Source: an uncultured Bacilli bacterium (GTDB taxonomy: Bacteria > Bacillota_I > Bacilli_A > RF39 > UBA660). From it: a stretch of DNA of 7,623 nt. Below are positions 1 to 5,276 of the stretch, piece after piece. The notes beneath the pieces were generated by a model that did no database searches, was not told where the DNA came from, and worked only from the letters and a program-made list of their open reading frames with translations. A program made the position numbers and the translations under genes. The stretch spans positions 1 through 7,623 of the forward strand of contig CALWAA010000050.1 of assembly GCA_944372725.1 (NCBI GenBank), in the 5' to 3' direction. Position 1 is the first letter of the stretch; every line of letters begins with the position of its first letter.

Positions 1-4
1 TTAC

Positions 5-70
5 TCGCAAAATGTACTTCCAGTACAATGGAACCAAGCCATGTACTTTAGTGCATGGTAGGCGACAGCC
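5..70 (+). ncRNA. Structured RNA element of unknown family (3' UTR of an upstream gene or leader of the EcfA-like operon)
   Basis: Three hairpins lie close together. The first is TGTACT(13-18)/AGTACA(22-27) with a 3-nt loop. The second is CCATGTAC(39-46)/GTGCATGG(51-58), 8 bp with one G-T pair. The third is GGC(61-63)/GCC(68-70). TCGC(5-8) can also pair with GCGA(62-65) and close the first two into a three-way junction. The left part may be cut by the window edge. In Bacilli the gene before ecfA is normally rplQ, so this could be the L17 downstream element described after rplQ, or a riboswitch-like leader. I do not recognise a known consensus. GCCTA at 100-104 could pair with TAGGC at 59-63 or with TAGGC at 120-124, which is part of the next gene's ribosome binding site. 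Confidence 0.4.
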
Positions 71-134
71 TTTGACACTAATTTTTTCCTTTAAAAAAAG
101 CCTAATTTCTGTTATTATATAGGCGGTGAAGTTT

Positions 135-737
135 ATGAATAAACTATTAAAGATAAATGATACAACCATTTATGATATTGATACAACCATTCTTACTACA
201 TCTAGTTTTAATTATACGAATGATGCGATATATTATATAAATAATAATTGTGTTGTTATAACTAAAAACAGAACAGCGACTAATTTTGATATCCCCGAAG
301 ATTTATATGCTTTATTTTCTTTAGAAGAATTAAAGAATAAAAAAGATTTAACTGAATTTGATGAATTAAAACTTAAAATACTATCTTGTTTAAATAGTAA
401 TAATGAAGTGTTTGTATTTATGAATGTATTAACATACTTAGATAATGATTTTAAAGAAAGACTAATAAGATATTTAAAATTAGGAAATAGAAGAATAATC
501 AACTATACAACAGACATAGAAGAAACATTATTATTAGATTACATAGTAGTAATTCATGAAAATAAAGTAATAATAGAAGGCAAAAAAGAGTTAGTATTAA
601 AAGAAGAAAAAATATTAAAAAAATTAGGCTTTAATCTTCCTTTTGCTGTAGAATTATCAAATGGTTTAAAATATTATGGTTTAGTAACTAAAACATACTT
701 TAATAATAAAGAGTTGGTGAATGATTTATGGAAGTAG
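135..737 (+). CDS. Degenerate EcfA1-like protein (pseudo-ATPase lacking the Walker motifs)
   Basis: This 200-residue protein occupies the ecfA1 position ahead of truA. EcfA1 is normally about 270-290 residues and is one of two ATPases powering ECF vitamin transporters at the membrane. The C-terminal half still reads like EcfA1: a strand and turn at residues 120-130, a strand/turn ending IIEGKKE (146-152), then KLGFNLPFAVELSNGLKYYG (163-182), which matches the EcfA1 tail. The catalytic parts are gone. No GxxGxGKS Walker A exists anywhere. The Walker B/catalytic Glu segment LDEATSMLD is replaced by FMNVLTYLD (95-103), so the metal Asp is Met and the Glu is Asn. The H-loop His is Thr126, and no LSGGQ is present. 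I chose ATG 135 because AGGCGGTGA (121-129) is an excellent Shine-Dalgarno sequence; the upstream in-frame GTG at 126 lies inside it. The frame is uninterrupted and overlaps the next gene by 10 nt. Homology is by eye. ATP hydrolysis is unlikely; its role is unknown. Confidence 0.7.
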   Translation: MNKLLKINDTTIYDIDTTILTTSSFNYTNDAIYYINNNCVVITKNRTATNFDIPEDLYALFSLEELKNKKDLTEFDELKLKILSCLNSNNEVFVFMNVLTYLDNDFKERLIRYLKLGNRRIINYTTDIEETLLLDYIVVIHENKVIIEGKKELVLKEEKILKKLGFNLPFAVELSNGLKYYGLVTKTYFNNKELVNDLWK

Positions 738-1351
738 CAAATATTTTAGAAAACAAGTCAAAAAATCAAATTTATGGTTTAATGGGTAATATTAATCTTA
801 CTACTAACAATACAAATATCAGTATTATTACAGACTACAAATTTAAAGGAACAGTAAAAGAATATTTAAATAGTGAAAAAGCCCTTTCTTCTTTAAAAAT
901 GGTCTTATTAGAAGAAAAATTCTTATCCAAAACATCAAATGAATGCTCAGTTAGTGAATTAAAGAAAATATCACTTGCTAAAGCTCTAATCCAAAATAAA
1001 GATTATATTATTTTAAATTATTTTGAGAAAGAATTAAATTTCCAAGAAAAAAAGTATTTCCAAAATTTATGGAAAAGACTTGCTAATGATTATCATAAAA
1101 CCATAGTAATATTTACAAATGATATAACTTCTTTTTGGAATATCGCCCAAGAATTATTAATTGTGGATAAATATAAAGTTATTAACACAATTAATAAAAA
1201 AGATTATTTTAAATTTATGGATGATATAAATAAGCCAGAAATAGTTAAATTTATTGAATTAGTAAGAAATTTAGGGATAAATATCGAAGACTATCAAGAC
1301 ACATCAGATTTATTAAAAGCAATTTATCGACTAAAGGAGCAAGAACAATGA
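728..1351 (+). CDS. Degenerate EcfA2-like protein (pseudo-ATPase lacking the Walker motifs)
   Basis: This 207-residue protein lies in the ecfA2 position. The match is clearest around the ABC signature helix: CSVSELKKISLAKAL (73-87) corresponds to LSGGEKRRVAIAGAL. The strand YIILNYFEKELN (93-104) follows, aligned with ILDEPTAGLD, then FTND (129-132) aligned with ITHD. The C-terminal PEIVKFIELVRNLGI and DTSDLLKAIYRL segments (170-202) resemble the EcfA2 tail. The key residues are changed: signature Gly-Gly to Val-Ser, Walker B Asp to Asn97, catalytic Glu to Tyr98 and H-loop His to Asn131. The N-terminal region keeps only a weak echo (YGLMGN, 16-21) of the Walker A site. ATG 728 is preceded by GGTGA (716-720) and overlaps the upstream gene. 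Its stop shares ATGA with the truA start. Retention of both EcfA-like frames, in the right order and coupled, argues for selection rather than recent decay. Confidence 0.7.
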   Translation: MEVANILENKSKNQIYGLMGNINLTTNNTNISIITDYKFKGTVKEYLNSEKALSSLKMVLLEEKFLSKTSNECSVSELKKISLAKALIQNKDYIILNYFEKELNFQEKKYFQNLWKRLANDYHKTIVIFTNDITSFWNIAQELLIVDKYKVINTINKKDYFKFMDDINKPEIVKFIELVRNLGINIEDYQDTSDLLKAIYRLKEQEQ

Positions 1352-2091
1352 AATATTTAATAAGTATTGCCTATGATGGTTCCAAGTTTTATGGTTTTCA
1401 AAGACTAAAAGGACATGATACAGTTCAAAAGAAAATTGAGGAAGCCTTAAGTATTATTGCCAAAGAAAAAATTGAAATAAAAGGAGCTGGAAGAACAGAC
1501 CGAGGTGTTCATGCTTATGACCAAAAGGCCACCTTTAATTTAAATATTAATATTGATGAAGAACATTTAAAACTAGCTTTAAATAGTCTAGTGGCACCCT
1601 ATATTTATATTACTGATGTACAAGTTGTAGATGATAATTTTCACCCAAGATTTCATGTTCTAAAAAAAGAATACATCTACAAAATTAATTTAGGAGAATA
1701 TAATCCACTTATATATGACTACATGTTTGAACCCAATTATAAACTTAATATTGATAAAATGAAAGAGTGTGCTAAAATATTTAAAGGAGTACATAACTTT
1801 AAAAACTTTACTTCAGGAGAAAGAGAAAATTATGAATGCATAATTTATGATATTAAATTTAAAAAAGTAAAAGAAATACTAGAAATAAAATTTACAGGCA
1901 AAAGTTTTTATCGGTATATGGTAAGAAATCTAGTTGGGGCTATGCTAGATGTATCAAATAACAAAATAAGTTTAGAAGACATCAAAGAAGCTTTAGAGCA
2001 TCCCGAAATAAAAAAGCAATTTAAAACAGCTATACCCAATGGCTTATATTTAAACAAAATAGAATATGGAAGTGAAATAAATGCCAAATGA
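1348..2091 (+). CDS. truA: tRNA pseudouridine(38-40) synthase TruA
   Basis: TruA converts uridines 38-40 in the tRNA anticodon stem-loop to pseudouridine in the cytoplasm. The 247-residue length is typical. The catalytic loop GRTDRGVHA is present at residues 48-56, with Asp51 as the nucleophile. The N-terminal LISIAYDGSKFYGFQRL strand (4-20), the FHPRFHV..KEYIYKI block (98-113) with its conserved tyrosines, and YRYMVRNLVGAML (188-200) are all family hallmarks. The start ATG has AAAGGAG at 1333-1339 and overlaps the preceding stop by 4 nt (ATGA), so translation is coupled. In Bacilli truA follows ecfA1-ecfA2-ecfT; here ecfT is absent and truA abuts the second EcfA-like gene. The gene looks complete and functional. 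Confidence 0.97.
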   Translation: MKYLISIAYDGSKFYGFQRLKGHDTVQKKIEEALSIIAKEKIEIKGAGRTDRGVHAYDQKATFNLNINIDEEHLKLALNSLVAPYIYITDVQVVDDNFHPRFHVLKKEYIYKINLGEYNPLIYDYMFEPNYKLNIDKMKECAKIFKGVHNFKNFTSGERENYECIIYDIKFKKVKEILEIKFTGKSFYRYMVRNLVGAMLDVSNNKISLEDIKEALEHPEIKKQFKTAIPNGLYLNKIEYGSEINAK

Positions 2092-2416
2092 TAAAAAAGA
2101 CATAATGAAAGAATTTATAAAATCATACGAAATATGTGCAAGCTTTATAAATAAAGGAAAAGAATATAAATATCGTATTCAAGATATAAACAAAGCTTTA
2201 ACATTTCTAATAACGATTATAAATGAAAACAGATTATCCGAAGTTCCTAAATTTTATGTATATAATATCTTATTATTTGCAGAAGTTTATGCAAGAAAAA
2301 TGCCTCTAAAGAGTGGCTATGGAAATATCAAACCTGAAATGGTAAAATTATATGAACTTCTAGCTGTCATAAAAGAATTAGGCATTTCCAGAGAAAATTC
2401 CCATAGTAGAAGCTAA
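2081..2416 (+). CDS. Small conserved-looking protein of unknown function
   Basis: I do not recognise this 111-residue protein. It starts inside the 3' end of truA (11-nt overlap), with GGAAGTGA at 2068-2075 as a plausible ribosome binding site, so it is probably coupled to truA. The sequence is predicted mostly helical, with no signal peptide and no clear membrane segment. It contains LTFLITIINENRLSEVPKFY near residue 41 and a Tyr/Lys-rich middle. A shorter product from the in-frame ATG at 2105 is possible. It is the last gene before the rplM promoter. Only an A/T-rich imperfect hairpin (about 2428-2454) follows, so there is no clear terminator. Confidence 0.6.
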   Translation: MPNDKKDIMKEFIKSYEICASFINKGKEYKYRIQDINKALTFLITIINENRLSEVPKFYVYNILLFAEVYARKMPLKSGYGNIKPEMVKLYELLAVIKELGISRENSHSRS

Positions 2417-2452
2417 AATGATACAAAAATAATAAAAACTTGCATTTTTTAT

Positions 2453-2481
2453 TTGACAAACCGCATATTTTTACATATAAT
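2453..2481 (+). promoter_or_regulatory. Consensus sigma-A promoter for rplM-rpsI
   Basis: TTGACA at 2453-2458 and TATAAT at 2476-2481 are separated by exactly 17 bp, a perfect vegetative promoter. The start point is predicted near 2487-2489, giving a leader of about 75 nt before rplM. This promoter rules out the in-frame TTG at 2453 as a translation start for L13, because it lies in the -35 box. Confidence 0.9.
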
Positions 2482-2486
2482 TTTAA

Positions 2487-2563
2487 CTGGTACATTTTAT
2501 TTGTTGGAATTGCCATGCCCTGGGAAAGCAGAAGCAAGGAAGACTAATGAAAGGGATAAAAAA
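2487..2563 (+). promoter_or_regulatory. Probable L13 (rplM) autoregulatory leader RNA
   Basis: The transcript from the promoter at 2453 has a leader of about 75 nt rich in pairing segments. TTGC(2510-2513) can pair with GCAA(2534-2537). CCCT(2518-2521) can pair with AGGG(2552-2555), which includes the weak ribosome binding site AAGGG ahead of ATG 2564. Firmicutes rplM genes commonly carry an L13 leader through which L13 represses its own operon. Position and architecture fit that, but I have not confirmed the covariance-model consensus. Masking of the ribosome binding site is inferred. Confidence 0.6.
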
Positions 2564-2995
2564 ATGAAGACATTCATGCAAAAAAAAGAAAACGTTGAAC
2601 GTAAATGGTATGTCATTGATGCTGAAGGAAAAACTCTTGGTAGAGTTGCTACAAAAGCTGCTACTATTTTAAGAGGAAAACACAAACCAACTTATACACC
2701 TTCAGTAGACTGTGGAGATTACGTAATCATCATTAATGCATCAAAAGTTAATTTAACTGGAAACAAGTTAAATGATAAGATGTATTATAATCACTCTGGT
2801 TATCCAGGAGGCCTAAGAGAAAGAACTGCTAAAGTAATGGTTGAAAAATATCCAGAAGAAATGTTAGAAAGAGCTGTTAAAGGTATGCTTCCACATAATT
2901 CACTTGGAAGAGCTATGTGCAAAAAATTATTTGTTTATGCAGGTAGTGAACATAAACATGAAGCACAAAAACCTACAGCACTAAATATTGATTAG
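2564..2995 (+). CDS. rplM: 50S ribosomal protein L13
   Basis: L13 is an early-assembly 23S rRNA-binding protein of the large subunit. The 143-residue product has the family features in order: KWYVIDAEGKTLGRVAT near the N terminus (13-29), GKHKPTYTP, GDYVIIINA, the YYNHSGYPGG block, and GMLPHNSLGRAM in the C-terminal third. ATG 2564 gives the normal family length and starts with MKTFM. The longer frame from 2453 would add 37 unconserved residues and would begin inside the promoter, so it is rejected. The AGGAGGA serving rpsI begins in the rplM stop codon, so the two genes form a tight bicistron. Confidence 0.97.
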   Translation: MKTFMQKKENVERKWYVIDAEGKTLGRVATKAATILRGKHKPTYTPSVDCGDYVIIINASKVNLTGNKLNDKMYYNHSGYPGGLRERTAKVMVEKYPEEMLERAVKGMLPHNSLGRAMCKKLFVYAGSEHKHEAQKPTALNID

Positions 2996-3005
2996 GAGGA
3001 TTTAA

Positions 3006-3422
3006 ATGGCAAAACAAGTATGGACCGCAACAGGTCGTCGTAAAAGAAGTTCTGCTCAAGTAAGAATTACTGGTGGAACAGGAAATATCGTTGTAAACGG
3101 TATTGATGTAAACGAATATTTTCCAAATCAAATTCTAGTTATGGATTTAAAACAACCATTAGAAGTTACAGATAATTTAAATCGTTTTGATATTGATGTT
3201 ACTGTAAATGGTGGTGGATATTCAGGCCAAGCAGGAGCAATTCGTTTAGGTATTGCAAGAGCTTTATTAAAATTTGATGAGAACACTGACCAAACAAGAG
3301 AAGATTCTTATCGTAAGATTTTAAAAGCTAATGGATTCCTAACAAGAGATGCTAGAGTAAAAGAACGTAAGAAATACGGACTTAAAAAAGCTCGTCGTGC
3401 TCCACAATTCTCAAAACGTTAA
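3006..3422 (+). CDS. rpsI: 30S ribosomal protein S9
   Basis: S9 sits in the head of the small subunit and its basic C-terminal tail reaches the P-site tRNA. The 138-residue product contains ATGRRKRSSAQVR (8-20), GGGYSGQAGAIRLGIARAL in the middle, RDARVKERKKYGLKKARRAP near the end, and the invariant terminal SKR. It is slightly longer than the usual 130 or so, with extra residues at the N terminus. It is preceded by a near-perfect AGGAGGA (2994-3000) and lies 10 nt after rplM. An intrinsic terminator follows 15 nt after the stop. Confidence 0.97.
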   Translation: MAKQVWTATGRRKRSSAQVRITGGTGNIVVNGIDVNEYFPNQILVMDLKQPLEVTDNLNRFDIDVTVNGGGYSGQAGAIRLGIARALLKFDENTDQTREDSYRKILKANGFLTRDARVKERKKYGLKKARRAPQFSKR

Positions 3423-3437
3423 TATTGTTTTCTTATT

Positions 3438-3459
3438 CCAAGCTTTATGCTTGGTTTTT
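3438..3459 (+). terminator. Intrinsic terminator of the rplM-rpsI operon
   Basis: CCAAGC(3438-3443) and GCTTGG(3449-3454) form a perfect 6-bp stem with a TTTAT loop, followed directly by TTTTTCTTT. Confidence 0.9.
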
Positions 3460-3463
3460 CTTT

Positions 3464-3506
3464 GCAAAAAAATAAGCGTCGAATTTTGTCGAACGCTTTT
3501 TCTTGC
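3464..3506 (+). terminator. Second intrinsic terminator, possibly bidirectional
   Basis: AAGCGT(3474-3479) pairs with ACGCTT(3493-3498). CGA/TCG extends the stem inward, and GCAAAAAA/TTTTTCTTGC extends it outward. The 3' side is followed by further T runs, and A runs precede the 5' side, so it could stop transcription on either strand. It insulates rpsI from the small-RNA region that follows. Confidence 0.7.
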
Positions 3507-3531
3507 TTTTTTAAAGTATTTGCTTCATAAT
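3503..3531 (+). promoter_or_regulatory. Candidate promoter for the small hydrophobic peptide gene
   Basis: CATAAT at 3526-3531 is a 5/6 match to the -10 box, and TTGCTT at 3503-3508 lies 17 bp upstream but matches the -35 box at only 3 of 6 positions. The predicted start is near 3538, giving a leader of about 96 nt before the peptide start. Confidence 0.45.
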
Positions 3532-3556
3532 AAATAATCGTTATTCACTTTGGTGG

Positions 3557-3755
3557 TAGCGCCTGCTTCATTTTGTAAGTAGTTTAAAACTGCTGATTGA
3601 TTTCAGGGGGTTATACGAAAGCAGGGAGTGTATTTGAACGAAGAAATAAAGTATTTGTTTATTATAATAATTATGCTTATCTCTATGATTAGAGACGAAC
3701 ATAAAAAAAGTCGCTAGCCAAAAGGCATAGCGCTTGTAAACCATTGCAGGCGCTA
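3557..3755. repeat. 10-bp perfect inverted repeat bracketing the small peptide gene
   Basis: TAGCGCCTGC at 3557-3566 is the exact reverse complement of GCAGGCGCTA at 3746-3755. In a + strand transcript the two arms could pair and close a loop around the peptide ORF. TAGCGC at 3728-3733 offers a competing partner for the right arm. A second perfect hairpin, TATCCAC(3754-3760)/GTGGATA(3764-3770), abuts the right arm. Confidence 0.7.
3634..3717 (+). CDS. Small hydrophobic/basic peptide, candidate type I toxin
   Basis: This 27-codon gene encodes a peptide with a charged N terminus (NEEIK), one hydrophobic stretch YLFIIIIMLISMI (7-19) long enough for a short membrane segment, and a strongly charged tail RDEHKKSR. 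That layout is shared by type I toxins such as Fst, TxpA and BsrG, although I see no clear family match. TTG 3634 is preferred because AGGGAG (3623-3628) lies 5 nt upstream. The in-frame GTG at 3628 overlaps that ribosome binding site. CCTGCTT in the leader (3562-3568) is perfectly complementary to AAGCAGG (3619-3625) and could occlude the ribosome binding site. The 3' end overlaps a convergent small RNA. No + strand terminator is seen directly after it. Toxicity is inference. Confidence 0.55.
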   Translation: MNEEIKYLFIIIIMLISMIRDEHKKSR

Positions 3756-3778
3756 TCCACTAAGTGGATAACACTTAC
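3703..3778 (-). ncRNA. Candidate antisense antitoxin RNA, convergent with the small peptide gene
   Basis: On the minus strand a transcript starting near 3778 would run leftward for about 75 nt and end at a good intrinsic terminator. That stem is made by 3712-3719 and 3724-3732, with loop 3720-3723 and one bulged base at 3727, and the T run corresponds to A 3703-3709. The RNA overlaps the last five codons of the peptide gene and everything 3' of it. It also carries the perfect hairpin at 3754-3770. Convergent overlap at the 3' end resembles txpA/RatA in Bacillus. The RNA itself encodes no evident protein. Confidence 0.6.
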
Positions 3779-3784
3779 ATAACT

Positions 3785-3813
3785 ATTATATGCTATAATA
3801 TAAATTATTTCAA
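3785..3813 (-). promoter_or_regulatory. Minus-strand sigma-A promoter for the antisense RNA
   Basis: Read on the minus strand, TTGAAA (3813-3808) and TATAAT (3790-3785) are separated by 17 bp. The predicted start is near 3778. This is close to consensus, and there is no minus-strand protein gene for it to serve. Confidence 0.7.
3791..3799 (+). promoter_or_regulatory. Extended -10 promoter for the gene at 3847
   Basis: TGCTATAAT at 3791-3799 is a perfect extended -10 element, with no good -35 box upstream. The predicted start is near 3806, about 40 nt before the gene. It lies inside the spacer of the minus-strand promoter, so the two promoters should compete for RNA polymerase. Confidence 0.65.
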
Positions 3814-3846
3814 GATTAATTAATATAGAAAAGTGGTGTTAATATA

Positions 3847-4476
3847 ATGAATAAAATTTTCCTCTACCTTTATCCAATTAAAGAATTTGCTAATGTTTTC
3901 TTTTTAGGAAATGAATATTATGATGAAAATAAATTTAAAAGGCCTTTTGATGTTTTAAATGAGGTCATTGAAAAAAGATATCGTGAAAAAGGCTATCATA
4001 TTATTTATGCTCTTTATCCTGATAAAGAAATATTTGGTATAATACCTAAAATAGAAGATAAAGTAATTTTTGCGGATATTACTTTTAAAGAAGCGACAAG
4101 TAGCACAGGCTTAAATACAGATAAAGAAGTCAAATATCCAGATGAGCAATTACTCATTAATCAATTAGGGGAAGTTGATGAACTGATTATTGGTGGATAT
4201 CATGCCCAAGATTGCGTAAAAAGGGTAGGAGAAAAAGCTTTGCAAAATGGCATCAACACATTAATAGATTTAGATTTGACAGATTTATTTTTTGCACTTT
4301 ATAGATACGAAGAATATTTTAAAGTTGAAGAATATAACCCAGAAAGGTTTAAAAGCTTTATGATAAAAAAGTCATCAAGATATGGTGAAGAATTCGCAAC
4401 AGAGCTTTTTAATAGAAATTACCAAAGTCCAGTTTACGGCTTCAGTGATTTATTAATAAAACCTAAAGCAAGATAA
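3847..4476 (+). CDS. Uncharacterised protein, weakly isochorismatase-like
   Basis: This 209-residue cytoplasmic protein has no signal peptide or membrane segment. The best clue is residues 109-142: EVDELIIGGYHAQDCVKRVGEKALQ, then a strand ending LIDLDLTD. This resembles the isochorismatase-like hydrolase core, where a strand, a G..(x)nCV motif with the nucleophilic Cys, and a second strand ending in Asp occur; here Cys123 would be the nucleophile. The N-terminal part lacks the usual clear catalytic Asp region near the start, so the assignment is tentative. Residues 28-60 are rich in charged and aromatic residues. AGTGGTG at 3832-3838 serves as the ribosome binding site for ATG 3847. The gene is transcribed alone or with the DUF3800 gene 61 nt downstream. 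It is a complete frame of unknown function. Confidence 0.75.
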   Translation: MNKIFLYLYPIKEFANVFFLGNEYYDENKFKRPFDVLNEVIEKRYREKGYHIIYALYPDKEIFGIIPKIEDKVIFADITFKEATSSTGLNTDKEVKYPDEQLLINQLGEVDELIIGGYHAQDCVKRVGEKALQNGINTLIDLDLTDLFFALYRYEEYFKVEEYNPERFKSFMIKKSSRYGEEFATELFNRNYQSPVYGFSDLLIKPKAR

Positions 4477-4537
4477 ATTGTCAAAATTTTTAAACTCTTT
4501 TCCATAATCTTAACAAAAAGATAATAAAAGGAGCAAG

Positions 4538-5245
4538 ATGAAAATATATGTATATTTAGATGAAAGTGGTTCTATTCATAAAAATAGTAATACAAAATAT
4601 TTTGCTGTTGGAGGCTATATTGTATTTGATAAAGATAAAAATAAAGTAATATCACGATATAAGAAAATAAATAAGAATATTAAAGATTGCAAAAATATTT
4701 CATTAAATAAAGAAATAAAATCATATGATATGACTGATATTGAAAAAATAGAAATTTTTAATAAGATACAAGATATTGATTCTTTTTATGGATGTGCCAA
4801 AGTATTTGAAAAAGCATCTATGAAAAAGGAAATTATAGAATCAAATATATTTTTTAATTATGCAATTAAATTATTATTTAAAGATTGTATTATACCAATA
4901 CTAAATTTAATGCAAATAAATGATAATGTAGATTTTATAGTAAGTATTGATAACAGAAATATCAGAGTAGGAGACTTAAATAATTTAGAAACATATTTAA
5001 AAACCGAATTCTGTTTAGAAAATTTTAACTTTAAAATAACTTATTATGATTCATCAACTAACTATGGGGTGCAACTAGCAGATTTAATTGTTAATACTTT
5101 TTACAATTCCTATAAAAATGGAGATATAGTAAAAAAAGTACTACCTTATTTAAAAAGCAAAAATTTTAGAATAAGCTTATTTCCTGGACATAAAATTAGG
5201 AACAAAATAGAGAAAAATTCATACAATATGCATAAGAATGTTTGA
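4538..5245 (+). CDS. DUF3800 domain protein (putative RNase H-like fold)
   Basis: The 235-residue protein starts with YVYLDESGS (4-12), the hallmark of DUF3800. It continues with FAVGGYIV (22-29), a strand ending FIVSIDNRN (133-141), and the terminal motif YYDSSTNYGVQLADLIVN (169-186). The acidic residues Asp8, Glu9, Asp138, Asp171 and Asp182 are placed as expected for a metal-dependent nuclease-like centre, but no activity is proven for the family. DUF3800 genes are often found in phages, integrative elements and variable islands, so this may be an acquired gene. AAAGGAG at 4527-4533 gives a good start. The gap before it (4477-4537) has only a weak promoter candidate (TTGTCA at 4478, CATAAT at 4503, spacer 19). 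The stop codon lies within the -35 box of the downstream small-RNA promoter. Confidence 0.85.
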   Translation: MKIYVYLDESGSIHKNSNTKYFAVGGYIVFDKDKNKVISRYKKINKNIKDCKNISLNKEIKSYDMTDIEKIEIFNKIQDIDSFYGCAKVFEKASMKKEIIESNIFFNYAIKLLFKDCIIPILNLMQINDNVDFIVSIDNRNIRVGDLNNLETYLKTEFCLENFNFKITYYDSSTNYGVQLADLIVNTFYNSYKNGDIVKKVLPYLKSKNFRISLFPGHKIRNKIEKNSYNMHKNV

Positions 5246-5270
5246 CATTAGAGTATCGATATGTTAATAT
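5242..5270 (+). promoter_or_regulatory. Sigma-A promoter for the small RNA at 5277
   Basis: TTGACA at 5242-5247 is followed after 17 bp by TAATAT at 5265-5270, with an upstream TG at 5262-5263 (extended -10). The -35 box includes the DUF3800 stop codon. The predicted start is near 5277. Confidence 0.75.
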
Positions 5271-5276
5271 ATTCTT

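Noticed and set aside
72..77. TTGACA upstream of the first EcfA-like gene as a -35 box.
   Set aside because: No acceptable -10 sequence lies 16-18 bp downstream (the bases there are A-rich). The TATTAT at 113-118 is too far away and would place the start of the transcript inside the ribosome binding site.
233..502. Minus-strand ORF of 89 codons opposite the first EcfA-like gene.
   Set aside because: It is the antisense shadow of a gene with a good ribosome binding site, and it has no minus-strand promoter or ribosome binding site of its own.
2428..2454. A/T-only inverted repeat after the gene at 2081 as a terminator.
   Set aside because: The stem has no G-C pairs and is imperfect, so it is not a convincing terminator.
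2453..2563. N-terminal extension of L13 from TTG 2453.
   Set aside because: TTG 2453 is part of the -35 box of a perfect promoter, and ATG 2564 gives the normal L13 start and length.
2497..2685. Minus-strand ORF of 62 codons across the rplM start.
   Set aside because: It lies opposite the L13 leader and coding region and is an antisense shadow with low-complexity hydrophobic sequence.
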